From Ignavibacteriae bacterium HGW-Ignavibacteriae-4 (GTDB lineage: Bacteria; Bacteroidota; Ignavibacteria; Kapaibacteriales; UBA2268), in assembly GCA_002839765.1 (NCBI GenBank), contig PGYR01000020.1, positions 1 to 42,304 of the forward strand: DNA of 42,304 nt, in the 5' to 3' direction. Below, piece by piece: positions 33,463-42,263 of this stretch. How positions within the stretch are numbered: position 1 is the stretch's first letter; every line of letters starts with the position of its first letter. The notes under the pieces were generated by a model. It was not told where the DNA came from. It searched no databases and saw nothing but the letters and a program-made list of their open reading frames with translations. The position numbers and the translations under genes are program-made.

Positions 33463-34965
33463 CTAATGTTTATTAATTGGAAGTACTAGCGTGAAATTCG
33501 ACCCTTTTCCGATTTGACTATCATACGTAATATGTCCATCCAAGGATTCTGCATATCGCTTAGATATTGCCAATCCAAGACCTGTTCCACTATTACCGAT
33601 TGTATTTTCACCTCTGTAAAATGGCTCGAATATTTTATCTATATCGTTATCTGTTATTCCTATCCCTTTATCCATAACAGTGACCCTTACATGGTGATTT
33701 ACTCTTTCTATAATGATAGTAATTTCAGGTATACCACTTGAATAATAAATTGCATTCTTGATAAGATTATTCAGTATTAGTCTTACTTTTCGGGCATTCG
33801 TATTTATATGTAGTGGGTTTTCCGAATAATCTAGTATAACATTGAACTCTTTTTTCTCTTGATTTTTAAAATTAGTTATTATAGTATTGACTTGGTGAAT
33901 TAAATCTATATCTACAATATCGTGGTCATTCTCGTCTATATCGCTATGACTAAACCTAATAACTTCTTCTAGTAAGTCCGTCATACTCACAACTGAATGG
34001 TTTATCTTACTCAAACTATCATCGAATTTCTTTTTTTCATTCAATTCAAAATATTTATCAAGTAGATAAGTCGAGTTCATCAGTACTGTTAGTGGTGTTC
34101 TATACTCGTGAGATATCATGGATATAAATTTAGATTTCATCTCATTGAGGGCTTTCTCCTTATCTAAAGAAAGTATCAACTCTTCACGAGTTATAATAAG
34201 TTCTTGTTCAGTTTTCTTATGATTAACAATTTCATTTCTTAAATCAGCAAGTGTCTCTCTAATACCGATTTCTTGCTCTTCTACTTTAACAGACAATCTC
34301 GAATTTGCAATTTCTAATTCATTCTTTAAATTATCTATTTCATTTAATTTTATTTCTAAAAATTTGTTAGTTGCTTCAATTACTACTTTCTCACTACTAA
34401 GTTCCTTCCGAGCTCTACGCTCATTTTCTAAAGATGAGATAGCCTTTCTTATTATTTGACTATTTACATACAAAATACCACCTAATAAGAAGATCATACT
34501 ATTAGTACTCTTGATATATAAATATAAGCCACTTAGTCTATGAACTGGTAAATACCAGTTATAAAAATAGTTAAAATACCAAAGAGTTACTAATATTATA
34601 CTTACTATAATTACATAAATATACTGCCGGCTTTCTAAAAATGTTACTGCAAAAAATACACTATACACTAACCAAATTATCCCGACAATTATATCACCTT
34701 CTAATATCATAATTACAAGAGCTAAAATAAAGGTCATAACGATTAACGAATACACTTTAAAATTATATGTAAGTCCTTTTTTATAAGCTGAGTAAAGTGC
34801 AATAAAATAGACAACAACATATAATGAAGTTTGTACATAAAACCCACTTAGCAGAGTAACTGTTCCAGAAACCAACAGAGTAAAGATTCCAAAAACTACC
34901 GCAAAACGGTACAATTTTTCTAGTAAATTAGCTTTCCAATGGTATAAATGGTCTTGATTTTTCAC
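33463..34965 (-). CDS. Membrane sensor histidine kinase with polytopic N-terminus
   Basis: A 500-residue protein. Residues about 15-175 contain six or so hydrophobic helices with short loops, so sensing is probably in or near the membrane. A coiled coil (about 180-270) leads to HisKA with H-box ISHEYRTP (His about 286), then a HATPase domain with N-box NNLIKNAIYYSS, G1 DKGIGI and G2 GTGLGLAIS. All catalytic boxes are intact. No receiver domain and no adjacent response regulator, so the partner is unknown. It is divergent from nadC. Confidence 0.9.
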   Translation of the reverse strand: MKNQDHLYHWKANLLEKLYRFAVVFGIFTLLVSGTVTLLSGFYVQTSLYVVVYFIALYSAYKKGLTYNFKVYSLIVMTFILALVIMILEGDIIVGIIWLVYSVFFAVTFLESRQYIYVIIVSIILVTLWYFNYFYNWYLPVHRLSGLYLYIKSTNSMIFLLGGILYVNSQIIRKAISSLENERRARKELSSEKVVIEATNKFLEIKLNEIDNLKNELEIANSRLSVKVEEQEIGIRETLADLRNEIVNHKKTEQELIITREELILSLDKEKALNEMKSKFISMISHEYRTPLTVLMNSTYLLDKYFELNEKKKFDDSLSKINHSVVSMTDLLEEVIRFSHSDIDENDHDIVDIDLIHQVNTIITNFKNQEKKEFNVILDYSENPLHINTNARKVRLILNNLIKNAIYYSSGIPEITIIIERVNHHVRVTVMDKGIGITDNDIDKIFEPFYRGENTIGNSGTGLGLAISKRYAESLDGHITYDSQIGKGSNFTLVLPINKH

Positions 34966-35026
34966 TTAATTAGTTCTAATTATTTCTTTTCTTATTTTTG
35001 TAAGATATAAATTAAGAAATATTGAT

Positions 35027-35881
35027 ATGATAAAGTATAATCAAGTAAAAGAAATATCGAAAGAATATATAACTGCTAAATTGAATGAATACCTAGAAGA
35101 AGATTCACCTAATGGAGACATAACAACTGAGGGTACTGTAAATCCTAAATCTAAGATAGTCGCTCAACTAATTGCTAAAGATAATCTCGTGCTTGCTGGC
35201 AGAAACGTAGTTGAGGCGATGTTTGGGAGTGAGACTAACGTAACTTTCAATTTCTCCGATGGAGATACTGTAGCCAATAGAGATTTGATAGCTACTATAG
35301 AAGGTAATGCAATAGAGATACTCCGAAAAGAACGTATTTTTTTAAATTTGATGCAACGAATGTGCGGTATAGCAACGACTACAAAAGCTTATGTAGAAAT
35401 AGCAAAGCCCAACAATGTAATAGTACTAGATACAAGGAAAACTACTCCAGGCCTACGAATGTTCGAGAAATACTCTGTTTGCATGGGTGGAGGTCAGAAC
35501 CACAGGTATAATTTATCTACGGGAATACTAATCAAAGATAATCATATAGTAGCTGCTGGTGGAGTTAGGGAAGCTGTACTAGGATGCAAAAAGTTAGATA
35601 GCACACTCCCTGTACAAATAGAGGTCGATAGCAAAGAACAAATTCCCAATGCAATAGAATCGGGAGCTGATGGTCTATTATTGGATAATATGACACCTGA
35701 TTATTTGTCAGAATGTGTTAAATTTGCAAGAGAGCTAAGAAACGATATTTTCTTAGAAGCTTCTGGAGGTATTACACTTCAGAATCTAGCTGGGTACGTA
35801 ACTACTGGAATAGATGCAGTATCAGTTGGTGCACTCACACACAGTGTCAAAAGTTCAGACATAAGTTTAAAATTTATATAA
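35027..35881 (+). CDS. nadC: Nicotinate-nucleotide pyrophosphorylase (carboxylating)
   Basis: This enzyme converts quinolinate and PRPP to nicotinate mononucleotide in de novo NAD synthesis. The 284-residue protein has the hallmark block around residues 133-170: DTRKTTPGLRMFEKYSV then GGGQNHRYNLSTGILIKDNH, plus SPNGDITTEG near the N-terminus and LEASGGITLQN near the end. Length and motifs are canonical. nadA and nadB are not in the window. A TATTTTTG element at 34993-35000 could be part of its promoter but lacks a clear upstream partner. Confidence 0.96.
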   Translation: MIKYNQVKEISKEYITAKLNEYLEEDSPNGDITTEGTVNPKSKIVAQLIAKDNLVLAGRNVVEAMFGSETNVTFNFSDGDTVANRDLIATIEGNAIEILRKERIFLNLMQRMCGIATTTKAYVEIAKPNNVIVLDTRKTTPGLRMFEKYSVCMGGGQNHRYNLSTGILIKDNHIVAAGGVREAVLGCKKLDSTLPVQIEVDSKEQIPNAIESGADGLLLDNMTPDYLSECVKFARELRNDIFLEASGGITLQNLAGYVTTGIDAVSVGALTHSVKSSDISLKFI

Positions 35882-35895
35882 AAGAGGAAAATAGA

Positions 35896-36393
35896 ATGAT
35901 TTCTAAAAAATTAGAAAAAGCAATAAACGAACAAATAGCAAAAGAGATATATTCATCAAACTTATATCTATCTATGGCTGGATATTTTCATTCTATCAGC
36001 TTAGCAGGAATGGCGAATTGGATGAGAACTCAATCTACTGAAGAATTGCAGCACGCATATAAGTTATTCGACTTTTTGTTAGACAGAGGCGGGTTACCGG
36101 TAATTGGTCAGATAGATTCTCCTCCAAACCATTGGAAAAGTCCACTAGACGGATTCCAAGTAGCTTTGGAACATGAACAAATAATTTCAAAAAGTATAAA
36201 CGACCTTGCACGTTTAGCAAGAAAAGAAGATGATCTTTCACTAGAAGTACTATTGCATTGGTTCATAACTGAGCAAGTAGAAGAAGAGGCTACTGTAAGC
36301 GAATTAGTAGATAGATTAAAGCTAGCATCTGATTCTCCAGGTGGATTATTCATTTTGGATAATGAACTAAGAAACAAAACAGCTGCTAAATAA
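35896..36393 (+). CDS. ftnA: Ferritin (non-heme iron storage protein)
   Basis: A 165-residue protein assembling into the ferritin cage that oxidises and stores iron. Ferroxidase-centre residues occur at family positions: Glu17, Tyr24, Glu50, His53, Glu94, Gln127 and Glu130. An AGAGGA ribosome-binding sequence lies about eight bases before the ATG. It follows nadC by 14 bases and its TAA shares a base with the smpB ATG, so nadC-ftn-smpB-tyrS are likely one unit. Confidence 0.95.
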   Translation: MISKKLEKAINEQIAKEIYSSNLYLSMAGYFHSISLAGMANWMRTQSTEELQHAYKLFDFLLDRGGLPVIGQIDSPPNHWKSPLDGFQVALEHEQIISKSINDLARLARKEDDLSLEVLLHWFITEQVEEEATVSELVDRLKLASDSPGGLFILDNELRNKTAAK

Positions 36394-36872
36394 TGGCTAA
36401 ATCTGATTCAATGAGTGGGCCTAAGTTCAAAGTAATCACAACAAACCGTCGTGCGAGTTATGATTACACCCTAGTTAGTCGGTACGAAGCAGGCATAATG
36501 CTCACTGGTACGGAAGTTAAAGCCCTGCGCGAGAACAAATGTAGTTTGCAAGAAGCGTACGTTATGTTTCCCAAAAATGGTGATGATTTATTCATCATGA
36601 GTATGACTATACCTGAATACTCGATGGGTAATAGAGAGAACCACGAACCAACTAGAACTAGAAAACTCCTACTGCATAGACGTGAAATTAAAAAGCTACA
36701 AGATGCTGTAAAAGAAAAAGGTATGACTATCATTCCATTGCAGATTTACTTCAGCGACCATTTGGTAAAGTTAGAGATAGCACTTGCAAAACCAAAGAAA
36801 AACTACGACAAGAGAGAATCTACTAAAACTAAAGAAGTAGAAAGAGACCTAAAACGAAAATATAAAGTATAA
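36393..36872 (+). CDS. smpB: SsrA-binding protein SmpB
   Basis: SmpB binds tmRNA and takes it to stalled ribosomes for trans-translation. The 159-residue protein has the conserved NRRASYDYTLVSRYEAGIML start of the OB-fold, then GTEVKALRENK, and a basic C-terminal tail (KKNYDKRESTKTKEVERDLK) that in the family reaches the decoding centre. It starts on the last base of the ferritin stop. No ssrA gene was seen in the window. Confidence 0.97.
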   Translation: MAKSDSMSGPKFKVITTNRRASYDYTLVSRYEAGIMLTGTEVKALRENKCSLQEAYVMFPKNGDDLFIMSMTIPEYSMGNRENHEPTRTRKLLLHRREIKKLQDAVKEKGMTIIPLQIYFSDHLVKLEIALAKPKKNYDKRESTKTKEVERDLKRKYKV

Positions 36873-36880
36873 GGATACAA

Positions 36881-38107
36881 ATGATGTTCCCTAGCGTAAA
36901 CGAACAAATGGATATAATAAAATCTTCTGCAATCGACGTATTACCAGAAGAAGAGTTAGTTAGAAAATTAGAAAAGTCCATAAAAACTAAGAAACAATTA
37001 ATAATAAAATTGGGTGCCGACCCTAGTCGCCCAGATTTACACATTGGACACGCAGTAGTGCTAAACAAAATGCGACAATTCCAAGATTTGGGACACAAAG
37101 CAATACTAATCATAGGTGATTTCACAGCTATGATAGGTGACCCTTCTGGGAAATCTAAGACTAGACCCCAACTAACCCTAGAAGACACTAGAGTAAATGG
37201 TCAATCTTACCTCGATCAAGCAGGACTAATACTAGACGAAAGCCCAGAGAAATTCCAAGTGCGTTATAATAGCGAATGGCTCAATGCGATGAACTTCCGC
37301 GATGTAGTAGAACTAGCTGCAAAATACACTGTCGCACAACTATTAGAAAGAGACGATTTCAATAAGCGATATAACTCGGGTACTCCTATAAGTATGCACG
37401 AGCTACTTTATCCACTAGCTCAAGCAATGGATTCTGCTGAGATAGAGTCAGACGTTGAACTTGGAGGAACCGATCAGAAATTCAACCTAATAGTAGGACG
37501 TGATATACAAAGAGCTTATGGTAAAGAACCTCAGTGTATTGTTACTCTTCCTATATTAGAAGGTACTGACGGTAAAGAGAAAATGAGTAAGTCACTCGAC
37601 AATTACATAGCTCTAACAGATAAACCATCTGAGATATTCGGTAAAGTGATGTCAGTTCCGGATGATGTGATTCTTCGTTATTTCGAATATGGTGCTTTTG
37701 CAACCCTTGAAGAAATCACTGAGATGAAGCAATTCTTAGAAACGGAAGGCAATAACCCTCGAGATGCCAAAGTTAAAGTAGCAATGAGAATAACAGACAG
37801 ATATCACGAAGTCGGTTCAGGTCAGTCTGCTTATGAAGAATTCCTTCGTATTTTCACCAAAGGTGATATACCAGATGACATAGAAGAAATTGAACTAACA
37901 ACGTCACCAACTGAATCAAAAGTCATAGACATAATATCAGATTCGGGAATGGTCAGTTCAAAGAAAGACGCTAGGCGAATGGTAGAGCAAGGAGCTGTAT
38001 CAGTTGATGACGTAAAGATACTAGATATTAACGAGTTTATAGACCTTACCGAGTATAGAATATTCAAAGTAGGTAAGCGCAGATTTATGAAAATAAAGGC
38101 CAAGTAA
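36881..38107 (+). CDS. tyrS: Tyrosyl-tRNA synthetase
   Basis: A class I aminoacyl-tRNA synthetase charging tRNA-Tyr. The 408-residue protein has the HIGH motif (HIGHAVVLNKM) around residue 56 and the KMSKS motif (EKMSKSLDNY) near residue 236, with the Tyr-binding region in between, and a C-terminal S4 RNA-binding domain (SSKKDARRMVEQGAVSVDD). Two adjacent ATGs at 36881 and 36884 are both possible starts. It is the last gene of the nadC-ftn-smpB-tyrS run and converges with the lipoprotein gene at 38276. Confidence 0.96.
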   Translation: MMFPSVNEQMDIIKSSAIDVLPEEELVRKLEKSIKTKKQLIIKLGADPSRPDLHIGHAVVLNKMRQFQDLGHKAILIIGDFTAMIGDPSGKSKTRPQLTLEDTRVNGQSYLDQAGLILDESPEKFQVRYNSEWLNAMNFRDVVELAAKYTVAQLLERDDFNKRYNSGTPISMHELLYPLAQAMDSAEIESDVELGGTDQKFNLIVGRDIQRAYGKEPQCIVTLPILEGTDGKEKMSKSLDNYIALTDKPSEIFGKVMSVPDDVILRYFEYGAFATLEEITEMKQFLETEGNNPRDAKVKVAMRITDRYHEVGSGQSAYEEFLRIFTKGDIPDDIEEIELTTSPTESKVIDIISDSGMVSSKKDARRMVEQGAVSVDDVKILDINEFIDLTEYRIFKVGKRRFMKIKAK

Positions 38108-38181
38108 TAGTAACTCTAGCAAAGCATATTATAATTGCGTTATCCTTTTCCGTACTATTTTTAGACACTCCAAGAATAAAA

Positions 38182-38249
38182 CAAAAAAAGGTCGTTCCTA
38201 TTGTAATGGAGACTGATTACAGCCCAAACTACACTCGGAAACGACCTTT
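38182..38249 (-). terminator. Rho-independent terminator with a branched, long-loop stem (minus strand)
   Basis: AAAGGTCGTTCC (38187-38198) pairs with GGAAACGACCTTT (38237-38249) with one bulge. The 38-base loop holds a second perfect stem, TGTAAT (38202-38207) with ATTACA (38216-38221). On the minus strand the outer stem is followed by TTTTTTTG, as expected of the terminator for the lipoprotein gene at 38276-38797. It could also stop plus-strand readthrough from tyrS less efficiently. Confidence 0.7.
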
Positions 38250-38275
38250 AATTAAGCGAATTAATATCAGAGATA

Positions 38276-38797
38276 TTATTTAGTAACTGTAATGTTATAA
38301 ATAATAGTGTCTCTGTTTGCTTCGTTTTCTTTTTCATAAACTATATATCTTATCTTAGCTACGCCACCTTGCAAATCATCAGAAATATACTGTAAGAAAT
38401 TACCTGGGGGTGTAGTTGTACCAGCTTTCACAGTCATTATTCTATCTGAAAGAAAATCCTCTTTCAATGGAGGATAACAAGTTCCCTCATTATTATCTAT
38501 ATCTCCCCAGCAGAAATATGAAAATTGACCATCAGCCATTTCCATAATTTCCATCTTTGCATAAAGTAATATATCTCTGGTACCCTTATTCGTAATTGTT
38601 GTGTGGTAACTAATTATTAGTTCTGTCTGGCCTTCTTGAGGGAATCCTATAGATTTAGTGATATCAGTCCCTTCGACTGCAGTAAGCTCTATACTATTTG
38701 TCTCTTTTGCGTCAGGAACGACTGGAGAATCCTCTTCGCTACAAGAAAACATAAACGAAAGTAAAGCAATTGCCATTAAAATTTGTAACTTTTTCAT
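38276..38797 (-). CDS. Lipoprotein, unknown function
   Basis: A 173-residue protein with lipobox FSCS (Cys about 19) followed by an acidic Ser/Glu/Asp spacer (EEDSPVVPD), a layout common in surface-exported Bacteroidota lipoproteins. The mature part looks like one immunoglobulin-like beta-sandwich (QTELIISYHTTITNKGTRD, VAKIRYIVYEKENEANRDT). No family assigned. It is divergent from the TlpA-like gene and followed by the branched terminator. Confidence 0.75.
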   Translation of the reverse strand: MKKLQILMAIALLSFMFSCSEEDSPVVPDAKETNSIELTAVEGTDITKSIGFPQEGQTELIISYHTTITNKGTRDILLYAKMEIMEMADGQFSYFCWGDIDNNEGTCYPPLKEDFLSDRIMTVKAGTTTPPGNFLQYISDDLQGGVAKIRYIVYEKENEANRDTIIYNITVTK

Positions 38798-38899
38798 AAA
38801 TTGAAACCTATATGATTATTAATTTTTCGTAAAACTATTATAGTAATAGACACGTAATATAATTATAAGTTACAAAATAAACAAATAAAGGTAAAAGCT

Positions 38900-39415
38900 T
38901 TGAAAAAAATGAACAAACTACTAGCAGTTTCTATGTTCCTTGTGTTCGCATTATTAGTGACTACAGAAGCAAAGGTAAAATCAGATATTCCCTCAGTTAC
39001 AGTTAAAAGTATGAAAGGAAGAAACGTGAATACCTCTACATTCAATAATGATGGGAAGCCATTTATTATCAATTTTTGGGCTACTTGGTGCAAACCATGT
39101 ATTCTTGAGCTAAATAATATAAACGACAAATATGCCGCTTGGCAAAAAGAAACTGGCGTAAAGATAATCGCTATCTCCATAGACGATTCACGTAATAGTC
39201 GTAGAGTTGCCCCTTTCGTAAAAGGAAGATCTTGGGATTATGAAGTATATCTTGATGAAAATAGTGATTTCAAAAGAGCGATGAATGTAAGTAATCCGCC
39301 ACACACTTTCCTATATGATGGAGATGGTAATTTGGTCTATACTCACAATGGATACGCTCCAGGTGACGAAGATGAGCTATACGAGAAATTAAAAGAGATT
39401 TCTACTAAAAAATAG
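38900..39415 (+). CDS. TlpA/ResA-like thioredoxin-fold protein
   Basis: A 171-residue protein with an N-terminal signal or membrane anchor (KLLAVSMFLVFALLVTTEA) and one thioredoxin-like domain facing the periplasm. The active site is FWATWCKPC (Cys about 64 and 67), with the cis-Pro region NPPHTFLYDGDG further on; both are as expected. Such proteins reduce disulfides, for example in cytochrome c apoproteins, which would fit the distant ccmB, but the target here is unknown. A bidirectional terminator follows. Confidence 0.9.
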   Translation: MKKMNKLLAVSMFLVFALLVTTEAKVKSDIPSVTVKSMKGRNVNTSTFNNDGKPFIINFWATWCKPCILELNNINDKYAAWQKETGVKIIAISIDDSRNSRRVAPFVKGRSWDYEVYLDENSDFKRAMNVSNPPHTFLYDGDGNLVYTHNGYAPGDEDELYEKLKEISTKK

Positions 39416-39440
39416 CACAAATAATTAGCAATAATAAGAC

Positions 39441-39477
39441 AAAAAAAAATCCCGTTTAAAGCGGGATTTAATTTTTT
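39441..39477. terminator. Bidirectional Rho-independent terminator between tlpA-like gene and rplS
   Basis: AAATCCCG (39447-39454) pairs with CGGGATTT (39462-39469) around a seven-base loop. An A-run lies on the left and a T-rich run on the right, so it can stop transcripts from both convergent genes. Confidence 0.88.
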
Positions 39478-39865
39478 ATTTACGTCTTGCAAGTTTTTGT
39501 CTAGTTTTCTTGTCTGACATACCACGTAAGTAATAAAGTTTAGCACGTCTAACACGTCCTTTGCTTAATACTTCTATGCTTTGAATCATAGGTGAATGGA
39601 ATGGGAAGATTCTCTCAACACCGATACCATTAGAAATTTTTCTTACATTAAAAGATTTAGATATACCGCCACCTTGGATGCCGATTACTATACCTTTATA
39701 ATTCTGAATTCTCTCTTTTTCACCCTCTATTACTCTTACTGCTACATTGACAGTATCACCTGGGCTAAACTCAGGCATTTCTTGGTACTTATCGCCGTCT
39801 TTTTCTTTTTTCGTTGCGATAACTCTGTCTTTAGCTATTTGCTCTATGTATTGTAATGAAGTCAT
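39476..39865 (-). CDS. rplS: 50S ribosomal protein L19
   Basis: A 129-residue ribosomal protein at the 30S-50S interface. The L19 pattern is clear: [60 protein letters not shown] and AKLYYLRG near the end, with a basic C-terminus ([11 protein letters not shown]). Length is slightly above the usual 115. It stands alone, with its own promoter upstream and a terminator downstream, not with trmD and rimM as in many bacteria. Confidence 0.97.
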   Translation of the reverse strand: MTSLQYIEQIAKDRVIATKKEKDGDKYQEMPEFSPGDTVNVAVRVIEGEKERIQNYKGIVIGIQGGGISKSFNVRKISNGIGVERIFPFHSPMIQSIEVLSKGRVRRAKLYYLRGMSDKKTRQKLARRK

Positions 39866-39893
39866 TTTCTTGCTCCCAATTTTATCAAGACTA

Positions 39894-39925
39894 CAAAAAT
39901 AAGCCCTTGATTTATTAATTCCAAA
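39894..39925 (-). promoter_or_regulatory. Bacteroidota-type promoter of rplS (TTTG-N20-TAnnTTTG)
   Basis: On the minus strand TTTG (39925-39922) is followed after 20 bases by TATTTTTG (39901-39894), the classical -33/-7 arrangement of the major Bacteroidota sigma factor. The -7 ends about 28 bases before the rplS ATG. This supports the taxonomic reading and gives a contrast to the GTRACAAAA sites. Confidence 0.65.
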
Positions 39926-39986
39926 CTTTTTTATAGATAAAGTTAATGTTATTTTCGTATCTGATTAAAAAGCTAGATACAAATAT

Positions 39987-40589
39987 ATGAAAAAAATGAA
40001 TATCGCCTTCTTCGCATCTCATGGTGGATCTAATTTTCAGACCATAGTTGAGAATATACAGAACGGAAATATCAACGCAAATGCAGCGTTGCTGATTTCT
40101 AATAATTCAGATTGTTTTGCTTTCGAAAGAGCCAAGAAACTAGGTGTGCCATATAAGCACATTAGCTCTGCCCTATTCGCAGATAGCCAAGAATTTCAGA
40201 ATGCACTACTTGCATTACTCGAAGAATATAAAATAGACCTAATTGTATTAGCCGGTTATATGAGGAAAATCCCACAATCGATTATACAAAAATACAAAAA
40301 CAGAATACTAAATATACATCCCGCATTGTTACCCAAATACGGGGGACAAGGAATGTATGGTATGTTCGTCCATAATGCAGTTCATGAAGCAGGAGATGCT
40401 ATTTCTGGTGCAACTGTGCATATCGTTAGCGAGGAGTATGACGAAGGTAAAATACTGAAACAAGAATCTGTTAAGGTAGAAAGCAGCGATACACCAGAAA
40501 CAATCGCCGAAAAAGTATTAGCAATAGAACATAAGATATATTCAGAAACAATAAAAGAAATTGCCGATGGTGAGATATTCCTTGATTAA
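39987..40589 (+). CDS. purN: Phosphoribosylglycinamide formyltransferase
   Basis: GAR transformylase, third step of purine synthesis, using 10-formyl-tetrahydrofolate. The protein has 200 residues. The active-site segment NIHPALLPKYGGQGMYG carries the catalytic Asn-x-His, followed by HNAV, GATVHIV and EEYDEGKIL with the conserved Asp. The N-terminal nucleotide-phosphate loop reads FFASHGGSNFQ, where SGxGSN is more usual, a mild variant. The start is set by the N-terminal beta-strand; MKKM has a second ATG four codons in. Confidence 0.93.
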   Translation: MKKMNIAFFASHGGSNFQTIVENIQNGNINANAALLISNNSDCFAFERAKKLGVPYKHISSALFADSQEFQNALLALLEEYKIDLIVLAGYMRKIPQSIIQKYKNRILNIHPALLPKYGGQGMYGMFVHNAVHEAGDAISGATVHIVSEEYDEGKILKQESVKVESSDTPETIAEKVLAIEHKIYSETIKEIADGEIFLD

Positions 40590-40615
40590 TTCCATTAGTA
40601 TATTTATTTTGAAAT

Positions 40616-41077
40616 ATGACAAATACCAAAATATATAAGCAAAGATTTGATTTCTATTGGAAATCGGTAGTGATATACATTGTAGTCCTTATAGGCTATG
40701 GACTTATACGAATGATAATAGGCCATGAGAATTTTGGTATTATAACTCACGATCCAGTATTTATATTACTATCCCTATTTATATCGGGTTCATTACTTAT
40801 GTATCTTCATAAATTGTTCTGGCTTAGGACTTTGGTAATAGATGAAAACTCTATTACTATCAAAAATAGATTCAACGAATCCACTTTCACTAAAGATAAT
40901 ATAACTAAGATATTTTTAGGAAGAGAAAGACCGTTCCAATCGCGTGAGACTTTCAGAGTAGTAAAGATTGATTTGCTTAATAGAAAAAGAAAAATCCGTA
41001 TCAGACCACACAACTATTGGGATGACAAACAATTATTCGATGATATTAGACGCGTTAAAGATAGAATAGGCAAATGA
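40616..41077 (+). CDS. Membrane protein with PH-like domain, unknown
   Basis: A 153-residue protein with two hydrophobic helices (about 16-36 and 46-65) followed by a cytoplasmic beta-rich part (TLVIDENSITIKNRFNE, FTKDNITKIFLGRERP, FRVVKIDLLNRKRKIRIRP) like bacterial PH-domain proteins of the YdbS/DUF type. Function unknown. Its TGA overlaps the ATG of the next gene (ATGA). Confidence 0.65.
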   Translation: MTNTKIYKQRFDFYWKSVVIYIVVLIGYGLIRMIIGHENFGIITHDPVFILLSLFISGSLLMYLHKLFWLRTLVIDENSITIKNRFNESTFTKDNITKIFLGRERPFQSRETFRVVKIDLLNRKRKIRIRPHNYWDDKQLFDDIRRVKDRIGK

Positions 41078-41613
41078 GAGCGCTATTTATAATCTTAATA
41101 ATGTCTTATTCTATTTCGGTGGCAACCCCCACAAACTTAGAAGTAATTATTAATTCTATCGATTCGCTTGCACAAAAATCTAAAGTCAATATTAATAATA
41201 ATAATTTAAAACTTCACTCCGAGTACAGCGATCTATTCGATAAACTAGAATCTTCATACAAAAATCTAGACAGCAACTACCAAATAACAAATTCGACAAA
41301 ATACGGCACATTAATCTCATTGGATACAATCCAAATAGAATACAATACAGCCAACAGCACTAGAACTATACGTCTAGTCGCTAATATACAGACCCTAGAC
41401 GATTCGATTATAGCAAGCTACACTACGCCTTACATTTATACAGATACTATCGACACGGACAATATAAACCAATTTGAGAATGAATCTTACCTTTTCACTA
41501 AGGGCCGATTAATCGAGGAATCATCTTTTTGGGATGATGCAATCGAACCAGCCATTTACGTAGGCTCCGCTGTAGTTATCATTTATTTGCTTTTCACTGT
41601 CCGCTCTAGCTGA
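41074..41613 (+). CDS. Exported protein with C-terminal membrane helix, unknown
   Basis: A 179-residue protein with a short signal sequence (LFIILIMSYSISVATP), a periplasmic Asn/Ser/Thr-rich region with helical and strand segments, and a C-terminal hydrophobic helix (AIYVGSAVVIIYLLFTV). Translationally coupled to the PH-like membrane protein gene upstream, so the two may form a complex. No family recognised. Confidence 0.62.
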   Translation: MRALFIILIMSYSISVATPTNLEVIINSIDSLAQKSKVNINNNNLKLHSEYSDLFDKLESSYKNLDSNYQITNSTKYGTLISLDTIQIEYNTANSTRTIRLVANIQTLDDSIIASYTTPYIYTDTIDTDNINQFENESYLFTKGRLIEESSFWDDAIEPAIYVGSAVVIIYLLFTVRSS

Positions 41614-41615
41614 TA

Positions 41616-42124
41616 TTACTTTGTTATCATTATCTTCTGAGTGATTATTCTACCGTCTGGAGTTTGCATTTTCAATAAATATACTCCAGAAGAAACATCA
41701 CTAATGTCGATATTCAATATAGTTTCATTTTCGTATTTAGCTTTGTTGGTAGTGTATTTATCCTGCTTTACTATGCTACCTTGCAGATTAGTTAATACGA
41801 ATTTGAACACGCCTGTCTCTTCCGAAGTCAGCTTAATACTTAAAGTATTGTCTTTATAGATTGAATCTTTGATTTTCCACTAGTAGATGAGAGACACAAG
41901 TAATATAACAAATCACCTTTGTCGTCTGAAATTGAAGAAGTTCCTTCGGTAAAACTAAAATCCTAACTTATATCAAAGGTCTTAGGCTCTCCATCACTTG
42001 TACTAAAAGTTATACCGGCACTTTTACCAAATATCCAGTTATTGTAATGTTCAATTTTGGGTTTAGTGATACCAGTGCTCACAAGCAATGTCAATATGAA
42101 TAGACTTGTTATTATTTGCTTCAT
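41616..42124 (-). pseudogene. Decayed T9SS cargo gene: N-terminus, in-frame stop, frameshift and C-terminal sorting domain
   Basis: From ATG 42124 the reading gives a signal peptide (MKQIITSLFILTLLVSTGIT) and NNWIFGKSAGITFSTSDGEP, the typical start of large Bacteroidota surface proteins. TAG at 41963-41965 interrupts, but the same frame continues as DFSFTEGTSSISDDKGDLLY, which is family-like, so the stop is a nonsense change. At about 41880 the frame shifts, and SIYKDNTLSIKLTSEETGVF to GVYLLKMQTPDGRIITQKIM is a T9SS type A sorting domain. The hundreds of residues normally between are missing, so a large internal deletion is also implied. The upstream ECF-type site at 42160-42187 is intact. 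Confidence 0.75.
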
Positions 42125-42159
42125 AGTAAATTGGATTATCTGTTGAAAATAATATTTAG

Positions 42160-42187
42160 AATAGCAGATGAACATTCATTTTGTTAC
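42160..42187 (-). promoter_or_regulatory. Putative ECF-sigma promoter, copy 3 (GTAACAAAA-N11-CTGCTATT)
   Basis: Minus-strand GTAACAAAA, 11 bases, CTGCTATT, then CTAA. It matches copies 1 and 2 except for G-to-A in the first block and T-to-C in the second; the spacer length is identical. It ends 35 bases before the ATG of the decayed T9SS cargo gene. Confidence 0.55.
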
Positions 42188-42200
42188 ATTTATAATTCAC

Positions 42201-42232
42201 AAAAAAACCCTGAGCTTTTGTTGCCCAGGGTT
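42201..42232 (-). terminator. Rho-independent terminator of the gene at the right edge
   Basis: AACCCTG (42206-42212) pairs with CAGGGTT (42226-42232); on the minus strand a run of seven T follows. It lies 32 bases downstream of the stop at 42264-42266 and separates that gene from the pseudogene's promoter. Confidence 0.8.
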
Positions 42233-42263
42233 CTGAATTTTAGTTCTGTATGTAGTGTTAGTA

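Noticed and set aside
38826-38876. A fourth, weaker ECF-type site upstream of the lipoprotein gene at 38276-38797
   Set aside because: Minus-strand GTAAC and CTATT blocks are present but the spacing is one base longer and the AAAA part is missing; not counted as a regulon member.
41616-41810. Independent 64-residue gene
   Set aside because: It is only the end of a T9SS sorting domain; its frame continues upstream past the ATG, so it is part of the decayed gene.
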